Origin: a virus
Virus record (IMG/VR): IMGVR_UViG_3300022752_000024
Coordinates: 62,001-126,000 of that record
Reading direction: 5' to 3' (one strand)
Length of the DNA: 64,000 bases
Part shown: in pieces, positions 10,501-19,636 of the stretch
Layout: each line of letters starts with the position of its first letter
How positions within the stretch are numbered: position 1 is the stretch's first letter
Notes under the pieces: model-generated
Database searches by the model: none
The model's input: only the letters and a program-made list of their open reading frames with translations
What the model was told of the DNA's origin: nothing
Translations under genes and position numbers: made by a program

Positions 10501-11581
10501 TATTTAAAACTATATCCGATTGATTTTCAATTCTATATCCACGAACATATGCAACACCTTTTCCAATTTTAATATTATATTTTGCACTATTGGTGTTATC
10601 TGCTGTAGTTCCTAAAGCAAAATCATTAACAATAAAATCACCATTTGTGTCAAATGTTCTCTTTGCAATATAATCATCAATAGTTGAATATACGGTACTA
10701 TCTACCTGCTTCACAATACTACCAGAATTAATGCGAACTAATTCAATAAATCCGTCATCGTTTCCTAGTTCAAGTGGTAATGTGGTCAATGTTAATATGA
10801 TAGTGTATCTATCAGCACCAGGTGCCTGATAGTTCGATGCGCCAATTGCAGGATCTAATAGAGAAGGATCATCAATATAGTCTGAAACGGTTTCGGTAAT
10901 ATTCAATCCAATACGATATGATGGTGTACTGGTGTATTTGTTTAAAATAATTGTTTGTGGTTGTACTGCAACAAAGTTACCAATGGTATACTTACTATAG
11001 CTACCATCATCATTTTGTGTTTTAGATGTATAATATCCATGTCTTACGTAAAAAACACCATCTGAAATAGATGCAACAGATGAAAGACCGGTACAAGTTG
11101 TCCCACCAGCAGTACCAGAAGTTAGCGCAGTATAGTTGGATCCATCTACTGGAAATATTTGAGTGGCATCACCAAACTGTCCACCAGAGAAGTAAGATAT
11201 AATGAGCGTTGGTGGATCACCGGCACCACCAGAAGAACCTGTTGCTTCGGCAGTTGCAATGACTTTAGCTAAAACTGTTCCTGTTGCGTTTGTAATGATT
11301 CTGTTTTTAAAATCACTTGCAACAACATCTACGCCATTATATTGACTAGTAAGTTTTAAATAATAACATTTCAAATTTACTGTGACTTTACCTCCACTTA
11401 CTGGAGTATTTCCAGCAAAAATATTATCAGCAAAACTAGAAATTTGTCTCTGTAATGAAGTCTGAAGCTGTGTTAGTTCACGAGACTGTACAGCGTATCC
11501 TGGTTTAAATAGAATGCGATGATAATTCTTTGATGGATCAAAATCATCAAAGTATGGTGCACCAGTAAAAGATATAGCCAT
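4595..11581 (-). CDS. Giant DUF4815-domain baseplate/fibre protein (2328 aa)
   Basis: The N-terminus (YFDDFDPSKNYHRILFKPG, then AVQSRELTQLQTSLQRQI) is typical of the DUF4815 family found on virions of T4-like marine phages. The rest is beta-rich. Around residues 1350-1510 there is a PA14-like segment (FNGMFDNIGKIYVDGTQV, AGNHTVRLTANN) that may bind carbohydrate. Near the C-terminus are GGSGYNANTTSVTI repeats shared with the baseplate proteins. The gene follows gp8 by 10 bases, where T4 has gp9-gp12. It probably serves as the baseplate-to-fibre connector or a side fibre. Family recognition is firm; the exact role is inferred. Confidence 0.8.
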   Translation of the reverse strand: MAISFTGAPYFDDFDPSKNYHRILFKPGYAVQSRELTQLQTSLQRQISSFADNIFAGNTPVSGGKVTVNLKCYYLKLTSQYNGVDVVASDFKNRIITNATGTVLAKVIATAEATGSSGGAGDPPTLIISYFSGGQFGDATQIFPVDGSNYTALTSGTAGGTTCTGLSSVASISDGVFYVRHGYYTSKTQNDDGSYSKYTIGNFVAVQPQTIILNKYTSTPSYRIGLNITETVSDYIDDPSLLDPAIGASNYQAPGADRYTIILTLTTLPLELGNDDGFIELVRINSGSIVKQVDSTVYSTIDDYIAKRTFDTNGDFIVNDFALGTTADNTNSAKYNIKIGKGVAYVRGYRIENQSDIVLNNDRSRATESVNNNSVYTDYGSYFYVDTVKGVFDGTVGQAVDLHLVPVTNIVSTNTTTYNSTLVGKGYIRNLVYDRNLTDANTASYVYRSYVYSITANTLSSNVSSASATNIVFYDTTGQFSATTNAYFGVILTIDSGTGAGYTGTITSYTGSTKTATINPIFPITPDTTSKFSLRFTTKDVETVVSTTPGTYTLVANSNINVTTGKVGGVATGSTILNNPQSPELIYPIGNPYIATISDSSYSSTKTFRNKSFSGSGTVSLALTLPVGIQSLVDFAGGTGTLSTDAIKRNYTVIVTSTTDTANNGTVGSIMDFCTSGNTVTVSSDKNTVTFSSTKYKTPLSVTVISNINITNADDTTAIQRRKTLVTGNTSIVSYAGPSGVINSNTYVDLTNGQVYIKNAGLVGYGQTQSLYVTDVKKIKKIIDTGAPGTVPTTSMLTGASYDITKSFAFNNGQKDTFYDHAFLTLRPNAPKPKGNILVIFDFYSHSAADGYFSGQLYTSESYGEIPTYTATNGNSYNLRDCLDFRPSRKNATATYGLETSADPASSDAGTYIPQDLTNFISNYSFYYGRKDKLVLSKDKNFQIIQGNPATNPIFPTKPDGALEIANLTHDPYTVYLPSEAPQGTSPNLSIEKVRHRRWTMNDITTLQNQVNNIEYYTTLNLLEQNANRLQVADSRGLNRFKNGIVVDNFSSTVVSDTGSPDFNAAIDRVTQQMTSSQSVTSYPLQPVDSVSALGQISTSPSTLGYKVHTIGKSTNIFTLPYSTAGLVEQKLASTTVFANQFTTPVYQGVCSVNPPMDNWVDDTREPNAILVDNTTKVSQTSDSLNTINVNNWQSIPSTLVPTASQVAKTSGTTPTQLQQATQGAYTNLGTSYENINGYIKDASIQPYIRKQSLLIRAKSLKVNTPIKTFFDGISVDNYITNPDIIELTNVTGTFNEDDIVGYKDSSGNFYPIAIVASVQAYAGTSNVRLYVCSQTFSGFRDYTPTIYNAIFDQNGAYVSSTAYGTAGENHPITVNLSGKISAVGGTFTDANTQSLILYRVNSPAWTDFMNKYGVWSNSTSTNPFDVSFTVNFPTAGTYTFNGMFDNIGKIYVDGTQVVNGTAYKTQYTQTKILTAGNHTVRLTANNNKGGTQAKNPSCAAMTITDSAGNMIYNTSQYTETAAPLNSGTAASMVGGGLYYTGATQIVLSTVASANNDFYVGCKISVTSTYINAETLYNFGTRSTDNKLSSTYYNYNAYVGAVPTYLKSQVTNTYTATITAYDGSTKVATLSTPINVSIGDNTLVGGSITSSYSIAGTKDSYKLTLSEGGTAKLSTDEKGAFVGIFDVPEGIFKTGERVFRIDNRTADDTANSATTWAEATFYATGLSSKSLSRNFASSVYAASQTFKQTNAQQNSVTQTQITTESTVLNTLDPVAQAFNINGVDYPNGVFINSVKLFFQNKPTTTDIPITLSVVGTQNGYPNGQTLDHSIVTLHPNKVNVSSTPHYLDSTTWTEFTFEAPIYIQPNNLYAFVLQSASQDYSVYVASKNAIALPSTAKVKPTDVTPTTVTKIGSEPYVGALFESQNAITWTADQTKAMMFVVSRCVFDITKTPKIKFSVPKNLPNRKTAIKGIQGYYSADLSDNVQGVYTKQDVESHAFNISTTDLITTGTNISYSYIPTIKSTLTLGQEKTAIPGKFGCPTFDNIYLNDGYGPRVLQANNSNSFFLYATLSSSSTNISPVLSDDGLTLFNIKWNINNLELSNNNIVLVNGGSGYNANTTSVTISSPDVSGGTQAYAAANISGGVVQSVYLTSSGSGYLSTPTYSIIDANTTPGTGASATGISEYSSSGGNALSAYVTKKTTLATNDSGDLRVFFSAYRPAGTNIYVFYRIQNQNDDQAFENGSWQLMTYLNNTGNMFSSSRTNILEFEAAPGVGNVANNQVAYTSTNETTYTTFNQFAIKIVMTTNDKTAVPFLADMRALALPTGTGF

Positions 11582-11590
11582 TTTTTTTCC

Positions 11591-13003
11591 TTAATAACCT
11601 ATTACTAATTTAAATTGTTCTATGCCGTCAATACTTCTTTGAATTTCTGCTCTGTTGTCTAAGTATATAATGTTTCCAGATAAAGTTGAGAAGTCTGGAG
11701 TATTATATGATAGAAGTGTTCTTGCTGTTTGAGATGAAGCACCATAAACAGACTTATTATTTACTGGAACACCTTTAGTATTTATCACCTTAATTACATT
11801 GCCCGCAGCATCAAAATTAACTACTACTCCAGTAAATGTTGCTGTTTCCAATGATGTACCTTGATATACCACTTCATCTTGCACATAAACACCAAATCCG
11901 GAAGTAGCAATTAAATTTGTTGTTGTTGAGTATATGGCTCCATTAGCAATTAGTGATTTATCTGAATATGGAGGATTAAAAGATATTGCAGTAGGATTAA
12001 TCATTAATCCAATTTGATGATAGTTTATGTCTGTTGATATTACGTCATTTTCAGAACCATCAAACTCTACAGAATACATTACTGTTTGAACACCAAGATC
12101 GTTTGCAAGTTGTTGACCGTGACCACCAATAGGAGACACAGGAGCAACAGCAGTAGCATTAGCACCAAATGATGAAGTGATAGTTACATTGGCATAAGTA
12201 TAATTTTTTCCTGAATTTGTAACAACAATATCAGTTAATACTCCACCACCTGACACGACAGCATAAGCTAAAGCAGATGTTCCTGTTACACCATTTGCAG
12301 CAGTACCATCACCTACAATTTTAATAGTTGGAAGACTATTTGAGCGATATCCTGAACCACCATTGGTAACATTAATAACATCAATATTCCCTACACCAAT
12401 AGTGGAGTTTTTAATATATGGATTTGGAGCTGTTGTACTAATGGGAACAGGAATCCAATTTGAGTCCATAAATTTAATCTTTGAGCCTTGATCGATGGTG
12501 TACAAATATTTCCATTTGTATCCATCTGCATTTTGATATATGTTATTGGTATAGAATACGCCAGGTTCAAAAAATGGTTCATACGTAGAAGGTGCACCAT
12601 TATTGTTCCATAAGCACTTAAATACTTGATCGTAACGATTTCTTACATAGAAGTTATATACTGGATATTGATTAGCATCTTTTGCTAGAATATCAACATC
12701 ATCTCTATAATATGCATAGACTACTCCATTAGTCCAGTCAATTCTACGAGCAACAAGCGAAATATCATTGGATGTGACTTTCTTTACAGCAAAAATACTT
12801 TTCATCACATATTTCAAATATTTTTGATCTTGTGTTGGTTGCGGCGGATTGTCATTATCTGTCCAAGGATCAACTTTAGCTAAAAAAGCATAAATTGATT
12901 CGAGTGGTTGAGCCGCATTTATAAGATACGAGTTTGGAGCAAAGTAGTTTAACTGTGCAGTAATCGTCTTAGCGTAAGTCGTGAGTATATTTTTATTTGC
13001 CAT
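11591..13003 (-). CDS. 8: Baseplate wedge subunit gp8
   Basis: The 470-aa protein shares the T4 gp8 layout: an early SIYAFLAKVDPWTDNDNPP segment, then RRIDWTNGVVYAYY, a GYKWKYLYTIDQG motif, and the terminal block SGNIIYLDNRAEI, which matches the T4 gp8 region GEMIYMENRPPI. T4 gp8 has 334 residues. The extra length here is a beta-rich insertion (VTNGGSGYRSNSLPTIKI and a second copy) around residues 205-290. In T4 gp8 links gp7, gp10 and gp6 within the wedge. It lies between a fibre-like gene and the DUF4815 gene, in the same minus-strand late cluster as gp6. Confidence 0.85.
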   Translation of the reverse strand: MANKNILTTYAKTITAQLNYFAPNSYLINAAQPLESIYAFLAKVDPWTDNDNPPQPTQDQKYLKYVMKSIFAVKKVTSNDISLVARRIDWTNGVVYAYYRDDVDILAKDANQYPVYNFYVRNRYDQVFKCLWNNNGAPSTYEPFFEPGVFYTNNIYQNADGYKWKYLYTIDQGSKIKFMDSNWIPVPISTTAPNPYIKNSTIGVGNIDVINVTNGGSGYRSNSLPTIKIVGDGTAANGVTGTSALAYAVVSGGGVLTDIVVTNSGKNYTYANVTITSSFGANATAVAPVSPIGGHGQQLANDLGVQTVMYSVEFDGSENDVISTDINYHQIGLMINPTAISFNPPYSDKSLIANGAIYSTTTNLIATSGFGVYVQDEVVYQGTSLETATFTGVVVNFDAAGNVIKVINTKGVPVNNKSVYGASSQTARTLLSYNTPDFSTLSGNIIYLDNRAEIQRSIDGIEQFKLVIGY

Positions 13004-13013
13004 GTTTTATTTA

Positions 13014-14738
13014 TTACTGGTAAATTACAGATACATATGTATTTGCTTGGTCACCACCAATACTAAAATATCTTAGGTATGCTGAATGTAAAGAATTTAA
13101 TGCAAAGAATGTTGCACCAATTGTTGAGTTATTAGCTAAACATCCGTGCGTGATATTATGATTTGAACCAGCACCAGTATCAGTATTTGTCACCCAAACT
13201 TCAACAATTTTACCCGTTTTGAAACCGCTTAGACTAATTGTTGTAGTTGCATTGGTTTTGAAATAATATAATGAATTATTTGCAATATCTATGTTCAGCG
13301 TTGTTGTGATTGCTGATAACACATTGGGAGTTAATACTAATCCTTTTTGTGGATTAACTTCACCAGTGAAAACTACAGAGGTACCGTTAAACTGTGCAAT
13401 ATTAGTTAATGTGTTTGAACCTATTGGTGTGTTCCACATTTCAAGTCTTGTACCACGAGCAGTATCGGTAAAATCTTCAGTTGCAACAATATCTAAACGA
13501 CCAGAACCAAATGGCGCATAACCTGTTGCACCAAAACCGTTTCCGGAGAATCTAGTTAATATATCACCAGCCTTAACACCAGAAGGATTTGCTACGTTAC
13601 CTCTTGCTGAACGACCGGCATATACAACATAGGTATTTGCACCATAAGAATCACCAACAATACGAGATACAACGTTTTGTTTGCCAGAAATATGAATCAT
13701 GTAACCATCGTTTGATGGTACTGCAACTGTAGGTGATGCGGAGATTGTTAGTGCTGATTCTGTGGGCAAGAAGTTTGTATTTTGTAGAACAACTTGTGCA
13801 TTTCCTGTGATGATGCCTGTTACTTTTAGTGTACCTGCAATGTTTGCAGTTCCATTCATTGATGTAGTACCATTAACAATCAGATTACCTGTGGTGATTG
13901 TACCAGTAGTTGATTGAACCCCTGAGGCAATAACATTACCAGTAAAAGTTAAATCACCAGCAAATGTTCCTGTAGTGTTTGCTAGAGCATTATTAGCTTT
14001 ATTAAATGCTGCTTGAGTATTGGTATTTTGTGTTGCATTAATACCTACTTGCAACGCCACATTGGATGATAAATTGGTTGCTACAGTATTTGCTGCATCA
14101 AAAGCAGCTTGAGTATATCCTGATGACGCTGCTGCTGTATTCTGAGAGGTGCCATCATCAAAGAAGATTTTTTTACCATTTACGAATTTCAATCCATCAG
14201 AGGTAATTTTATAGACTATGTTTGCTAAATTAGGTCCACCCACAATAAATTTGACTTCCGTATTTGCTGTAGTAGTACCGACAGTTAAGTTACCGCCAGG
14301 ACCACCAGGTGTACCAATTGCACCACCTTGAACATACAGATAACCATCAAGTGGATAAATTGATGTTCCTAAGTTATTAAATTCAGCTCCGGGTTGAAAA
14401 TCTTTATTAGCAAGACCTAAATCAACAAAATATGTTGAATCTGTTCCTGTATTTGCAGTAACTACAATATCAGCACTACCACCATTGTTCAAATTAACCA
14501 AATTAGTTTGAATATACGATTCGCCAGCTAACGAAAATTGTGCAATAGTATTAGGTAAGCTAACAATATTATTACCAACATTCAATATGTTCTTCGAATA
14601 TAGTTGTTGTGCTAAAGTTGTTGCTGTAAGCTTACCGGTTACTCCTGTAGGTAAATCAACACCTAGAAATAAAGTATTTGATGTATTTGCTGCAATTGAA
14701 GGTAATCCAGGTAATTGTGAAATCTTTACTGTTGACAT
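13014..14738 (-). CDS. Fibre-like structural protein (574 aa)
   Basis: The N-terminus (MSTVKISQLPGLPSIAANTS) is of a type seen at the base of phage fibre proteins. Glycine-rich beta segments follow, then a short AQAAF repeat section (SGYTQAAFDAANTVATNLSS and VALQVGINATQNTNTQAAF) like that in the two fibre genes at the left edge. The C-terminal half (residues ~330-574) is a separate beta-rich domain with no chaperone motif. It sits between the gp7-like gene and gp8, suggesting a fibre or wedge-associated spike anchored at the baseplate. The receptor and exact position are unknown. Confidence 0.7.
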   Translation of the reverse strand: MSTVKISQLPGLPSIAANTSNTLFLGVDLPTGVTGKLTATTLAQQLYSKNILNVGNNIVSLPNTIAQFSLAGESYIQTNLVNLNNGGSADIVVTANTGTDSTYFVDLGLANKDFQPGAEFNNLGTSIYPLDGYLYVQGGAIGTPGGPGGNLTVGTTTANTEVKFIVGGPNLANIVYKITSDGLKFVNGKKIFFDDGTSQNTAAASSGYTQAAFDAANTVATNLSSNVALQVGINATQNTNTQAAFNKANNALANTTGTFAGDLTFTGNVIASGVQSTTGTITTGNLIVNGTTSMNGTANIAGTLKVTGIITGNAQVVLQNTNFLPTESALTISASPTVAVPSNDGYMIHISGKQNVVSRIVGDSYGANTYVVYAGRSARGNVANPSGVKAGDILTRFSGNGFGATGYAPFGSGRLDIVATEDFTDTARGTRLEMWNTPIGSNTLTNIAQFNGTSVVFTGEVNPQKGLVLTPNVLSAITTTLNIDIANNSLYYFKTNATTTISLSGFKTGKIVEVWVTNTDTGAGSNHNITHGCLANNSTIGATFFALNSLHSAYLRYFSIGGDQANTYVSVIYQ

Positions 14739-14741
14739 TTT

Positions 14742-17561
14742 TTATCCTAATAGAATGATGACGCCATCTTCTGTTGTTATTGTATCACCAGATTCTGTTG
14801 TTAACTCTGGGAAGTATTGTAATCCAATTGGTCCAAAAATCTTAATTTGATTTGCATTATATATTGTCCCACCAGCAAAGAATGTTCTATTGACTGCCAT
14901 TAGTGAGTTTGCATTTGCCGATAGATTTGCTGTCAGCGTAATTATACCTTTTATATAGTCAACGCTTTTTACAGTTTTTGCTGTGTTATTTGCAACAAGA
15001 ACTTGGTCTCCTGCATATACAATATCCATTAGAGGATTTGCAGTATTGCTGTAGATACCATTGTTGATAACATCATATGCACCGGTCAATGATCTTATAT
15101 TTATTGTGTTTGAACCAGTATTTCCTCTTACATAGGCAACATTAGCAAAAGTTAACCATGTGTTTGTTGCTAATGTTACTGTATTCGCTGCTGCATCAAT
15201 AGACACTATAGAAGAAAAAACTTCTTGTCCAGTACTGCCGTTAGTAGGTGTCAATCCAATTGAACTATTTGCAAAAATGAACTGTGCAATATTAACACCA
15301 GAACCTAACTCATTAAATTTGACAATGTTCGTACTCTTAGTGGTAAAATCTGTGGTCATTGTCACATTCGATGCAGCACGACCAGTATAATAATATAAAG
15401 TTTGTCCTTTATTGGTAGAGTTAACAGAGAAAGTATTCGCCAAAGCTTCTGATTTCAATGCAACCCTACCAATTATTTTTGTTCCGGCTGGATGTAACAA
15501 CTTCAATAAGGTGTCTCTATATTTTGCAATTTCTTTTTCTACTGTAACCTGATAGGTGAAGTTATTGTATTTTTCACTCTCTAGTTTTGCATATGAGCTT
15601 GGGTGACCTTGTGTTTTTATCCACTGACCTTGACTAAAACTTAATCCATTTAAGAACGATGCGGTTCCTTTGGCATTACCGTCACCATATACTCTTATTC
15701 CATTATCATTGTATCTTGGATCAGGATTATCAGGTGGATATGGAGCATTGTACATTTTATATGCTACACCAACAGTATCAGATTTTAATGGTAACGCAGT
15801 ATTTGGAGTTGAGTTATAATTAAAAACACGAAGTCTATAATATGGTTCTGCTAAGACAGAAACAGAGTCTACTGTTGCAACATAGGTGGCTACATTTAAA
15901 TTTGCACCTTGATATATGGTATCTAATCTATTTACAGTTGTTGACGACGAAACATTTGATACTACAATGTCTTCGATCTTAAATGATACATTAGGTTTTC
16001 CTATATAGTCTTCACCATAATTAGTAATATTGATTGTAGTAATCGAACCTGCTCTGTCAACAACGACCGAGAATGTTGCTCCATCACCAAGAATTCCAGG
16101 AACATAAACAATAGCATTTGCTGCTTGAGTATTCGCTGAGTTAACCGTGAGTGAAGGTAGACCATCTCTAGTATATCCTAATCCACCTAATGGGTATTTA
16201 AGTAATCCTGGCACATACGAAACTGATGTGATAGCACCTGTTCCAGAAACTGTAATGACATTCGCATAAGCACCATATCCTCTACCGCCAGAAAATACAA
16301 TCTGGTCGTTTGCTTGATATCCTGTACCGCCATTTGTAATTTGAATTGGTGCTAGTATTCCAAGATTTCTTAAATTTCCATACACATTAGGAACATTTGT
16401 TGGATATACTGAGTCTGCGGTTACGACAGGTACTTTGGTAATTCCTCCACCACCATTATCTACAACAACTGATGATATTGGGAAAGTAGAAAATGCTGCA
16501 AAACCAAATGCATTAATTAAGGATGTATTGGCGTTTGCTGATATATTATTTGAAAGAAAACTATAACTGGTGTTTCCAATTGTCGTATATCGTGATAATG
16601 TAATATCATCGGTTATGATAAGATTGGTGTTTGCAATACCATTAGGATCAAAAGAAGCTGCGTGAGCTACAGCATCTGGAGCATTTGTAATAGACAATAT
16701 AGTGTTTGGAATTTCTCTGTATCCATATCCACCATTAACAACATTAATACGTTGAATAGAACCGGAGGTTGTACTTCCAACCTCTGCTTCTGCACCAATA
16801 GGATTTTCAACCTCAGGACTCAGACCACCATAGACAATAACAGGATTGCCTGGTTCATATAAAAGACCTCTATTATTTGGATCAATATTAATTTGATTAA
16901 TTTGACCAACAATTTTTGCTCGTAATGGATTTCCATTAAATAAAATAGGTTGATTGCTATTATCAACGACTCTTACGAATTCTCCTGATTGAAATAGTCG
17001 TTCAATATTAGAAATAAAAACTTCAGTTTTTCCATTAACTTGTAATGTGTTTTCTATTGTCGCAATTGATTGTGATGTTTCTCCGAATAGTCTATAGTTT
17101 GCAGTATTCGCAAAATTTGAATCTAAAGAAGCTAATCTAAGACTTTTTGCGACAAACCATTCACTAGAAGATGCTTTAAATACTGCTTCTTTTGTGTTAA
17201 AAAAATCAAAGTCTGAATTATAAAGAACTCTAAACAAAAATTGATATGAAGCTGGTGTTCCTTTGGTTTCATATAATTGTTTAGCTGCTTTGATTAATTT
17301 TCTTTTATCTGCAAGAGCATCTTCTGGAAAGTTTGGAAGAAAATCGTTGACATAATATTGTATGAATTCGTCACTAGTTTTATCAACGTCTTTATAATTT
17401 AAAAGATTTTTAGTTCTTTCAGTTACTTTTCCATTTTGTTCCATCCACTCATAATATGCTTGAAGAAATTGAACAAATTTAGAGTAATCAGGATTATCCC
17501 GAATGAATTCAGGAAGCTGCGATGGAACTAATAACGATGTTTTGTGATTATTTTCGATCAT
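14742..17561 (-). CDS. Large baseplate wedge protein, gp7-like by position (939 aa)
   Basis: The N-terminal ~160 residues (LVPSQLPEFIRDNPDYSKFV, QFLQAYYEWMEQNGKV, PASYQFLFRVLYNSDFDFF) form a conserved helical head seen in baseplate genes of T4-like marine phages. The rest is beta-rich with repeated GGYGYREIP or GGTGYQAN units. The gene overlaps the gp6 gene by 4 bases, and gp8 follows after one fibre-like gene. T4 gp7 (1032 aa) occupies the same slot between gp6 and gp8. I call it gp7-like from order and size; I did not see clear T4 gp7 sequence signatures. Confidence 0.6.
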   Translation of the reverse strand: MIENNHKTSLLVPSQLPEFIRDNPDYSKFVQFLQAYYEWMEQNGKVTERTKNLLNYKDVDKTSDEFIQYYVNDFLPNFPEDALADKRKLIKAAKQLYETKGTPASYQFLFRVLYNSDFDFFNTKEAVFKASSSEWFVAKSLRLASLDSNFANTANYRLFGETSQSIATIENTLQVNGKTEVFISNIERLFQSGEFVRVVDNSNQPILFNGNPLRAKIVGQINQINIDPNNRGLLYEPGNPVIVYGGLSPEVENPIGAEAEVGSTTSGSIQRINVVNGGYGYREIPNTILSITNAPDAVAHAASFDPNGIANTNLIITDDITLSRYTTIGNTSYSFLSNNISANANTSLINAFGFAAFSTFPISSVVVDNGGGGITKVPVVTADSVYPTNVPNVYGNLRNLGILAPIQITNGGTGYQANDQIVFSGGRGYGAYANVITVSGTGAITSVSYVPGLLKYPLGGLGYTRDGLPSLTVNSANTQAANAIVYVPGILGDGATFSVVVDRAGSITTINITNYGEDYIGKPNVSFKIEDIVVSNVSSSTTVNRLDTIYQGANLNVATYVATVDSVSVLAEPYYRLRVFNYNSTPNTALPLKSDTVGVAYKMYNAPYPPDNPDPRYNDNGIRVYGDGNAKGTASFLNGLSFSQGQWIKTQGHPSSYAKLESEKYNNFTYQVTVEKEIAKYRDTLLKLLHPAGTKIIGRVALKSEALANTFSVNSTNKGQTLYYYTGRAASNVTMTTDFTTKSTNIVKFNELGSGVNIAQFIFANSSIGLTPTNGSTGQEVFSSIVSIDAAANTVTLATNTWLTFANVAYVRGNTGSNTINIRSLTGAYDVINNGIYSNTANPLMDIVYAGDQVLVANNTAKTVKSVDYIKGIITLTANLSANANSLMAVNRTFFAGGTIYNANQIKIFGPIGLQYFPELTTESGDTITTEDGVIILLG

Positions 17562-19636
17562 GTCTTAGGCGTAACTTTTACCAAAATAGAATTTGGATCG
17601 TAAGGATCAACTGTAATTATTCTATTTAATGATGAAGAAATAATAGTTGTTGTTGGTTTAGCTGAAACTGTAAATTGTCCTAATTCGTTATTTACCGCAA
17701 GAGGATTGAATCCGAGTAGAGTAATCACTCCTTCTTGGTAGTCAATTGTACCCGCATTAGGATTTAAAATTGTTTTTATTTGATTATTATTATAATAATA
17801 TGTTCTTAGTTTTCCATATCTACCTTGCAGAGTTACTATAGCACCAGCACCTTGACCTGTGGTGTCATTAGATTTTGCTGTTACTGTAGCTACTGCTGAT
17901 GTATAGTTATTTCCAGAATTTGTTACAGTAATTGACGCTAGAGTTCCGTTTGGATTAATTTTTGATGTTGCGGTAGCTCCTGAACCATCACCCAAAATTG
18001 TAATTGTTGGAGCAAATTGATATTTGAATCCTGGGTTTATGACCGATACGGATTCAACACCTCCGGTTGATACTGGAACTTCTTCAATATAAACTAAGTC
18101 GATAGTGCTAGTTAAATTAGCAGGATCTCTAAATTTTAAACTCGGAGAACTATTTACTCCACTTAATAGAACTCCTCTCTGTAGAGGTGTTCCATAATAT
18201 AATTTATAATCGCTAGGTGTAAATAAGTCTGGATAAAACTTTTTCTGTACTTGAATATTGATTTCATTTGCGATAATTGATCTATCAACTGCTTGAATTT
18301 TATTAGATAAGTCAGTAGCAGAAAATGTTGAGTTGAAAGAGTTTAGTGTTGTCGCAGAAAAACTTGATATAGCTGATTTTACATACAATTCTATTTGTGA
18401 AGCAGTTGATGTTGTTTTCTTTGGATCATACAAAACATTAGCGTTGATTTGTATATAGGCGTAATCTGGATCAACAATCGCAGGAGCAACCGTAAGAACA
18501 GAAATTGGTTTTAATACTTCATTAGTGATTCTTTGTTTTTGAACATCAGTTAAAGTGTATGCTCCAGCTGGCTTTAATGAAATGAATACTTGTCCATACA
18601 CCGGAGGATCATTTTCTTGTCCTCCCCAAACATTAATAGCATCAAAAGAAATACCTAATTTGTTTTGTTGAATTAGTGTAATATAATCTTCTTTAGATAC
18701 TGCCCGATTTTGTGCAGCATACGATTTTGGTGCTTGAAATTTAATTGAATCTATTGATTCTTTGGCTGCTCCAGTTGTTGCAGGAGATACTGAGTTGATT
18801 GTGGTGTTTGCAAAACCAGAAACTGGATCAAGTAAAACAAAACTATTTGCACTTGATGCCGAAGAACCTTCAGTAGAAATATAGGATACTCTAACAATAT
18901 TACCATCAAATAATGCCTTTCCTAATACTCCATCACCAAAATAGATTTCATAGTTACTATTCAGTCCTTCTTGTAAAAAATAGACTAAACTTGATGAATT
19001 TAGTGCTAAAAAATCTGTAGCGTTATTATAAATCTGTGTAGAAGTATTTGTTCCAGATTGTTGCACCGATACTGTCAATGTTGTGGTATCAATATTCTGA
19101 TCTGGAATTTCAAAAGTTGAACTAGGATTAGATAAAGTATCTACAGTAAAAGAATAATTTAATGGTGTTCCTTGTTTGATCGTAATATTATTAAATGTTG
19201 CTGTGTTATTGATTACATTTACTGTCGTAGAATCTGAAGTAACGAAGTTATAGTTGATTCCATTAATAGCTTCTGACACAAAACTAGTACCTTTAGGTAA
19301 TGTTAGTGCTGAGTCAGTAACTTGATTAACTATTAAATTTATCTTTGCACTTGGCGCAATAGCCGATCTTGGAATATAATTTAATGTTTTTGCTTGAGAT
19401 ACAACAGAACTTCTTTGAAGTGCAGTATCTAAAAACATTTCATTACCAACCATGTTCAAATAGTATGCATTATATTGAGTATTATATGCAAGAACATCAA
19501 GAAGAATAGACATGCCAGAACCGGAAAAATTATAGTCCTTAAATGTGTTCTGACTTCTTAGATAGTTAATTAGACTAGTTTTAACGTCTGCAAAATCTAA
19601 GTCTGCAAACTGAAATTGAGAATTGGCTCCAGCCAT
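17558..19636 (-). CDS. 6: Baseplate wedge subunit gp6
   Basis: The N-terminus (FADVKTSLINYLRSQNTF, SGSGMSILLDVLAYNTQYNA) matches T4 gp6 and the baseplate J-like family. Family similarity runs on through residues ~300-480 (AVSKEDYITLIQQNKLGISF, VTDVQ-type J domain). The 692-residue length is close to T4 gp6 (660). In T4, gp6 dimers form the inner ring that holds the wedges together during contraction. A C-terminal insertion carries PGFKYQFAPTITILGDG and a second similar unit. It abuts gp25 with a one-base overlap, the order of the contractile-tail module. Confidence 0.9.
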   Translation of the reverse strand: MAGANSQFQFADLDFADVKTSLINYLRSQNTFKDYNFSGSGMSILLDVLAYNTQYNAYYLNMVGNEMFLDTALQRSSVVSQAKTLNYIPRSAIAPSAKINLIVNQVTDSALTLPKGTSFVSEAINGINYNFVTSDSTTVNVINNTATFNNITIKQGTPLNYSFTVDTLSNPSSTFEIPDQNIDTTTLTVSVQQSGTNTSTQIYNNATDFLALNSSSLVYFLQEGLNSNYEIYFGDGVLGKALFDGNIVRVSYISTEGSSASSANSFVLLDPVSGFANTTINSVSPATTGAAKESIDSIKFQAPKSYAAQNRAVSKEDYITLIQQNKLGISFDAINVWGGQENDPPVYGQVFISLKPAGAYTLTDVQKQRITNEVLKPISVLTVAPAIVDPDYAYIQINANVLYDPKKTTSTASQIELYVKSAISSFSATTLNSFNSTFSATDLSNKIQAVDRSIIANEINIQVQKKFYPDLFTPSDYKLYYGTPLQRGVLLSGVNSSPSLKFRDPANLTSTIDLVYIEEVPVSTGGVESVSVINPGFKYQFAPTITILGDGSGATATSKINPNGTLASITVTNSGNNYTSAVATVTAKSNDTTGQGAGAIVTLQGRYGKLRTYYYNNNQIKTILNPNAGTIDYQEGVITLLGFNPLAVNNELGQFTVSAKPTTTIISSSLNRIITVDPYDPNSILVKVTPKT

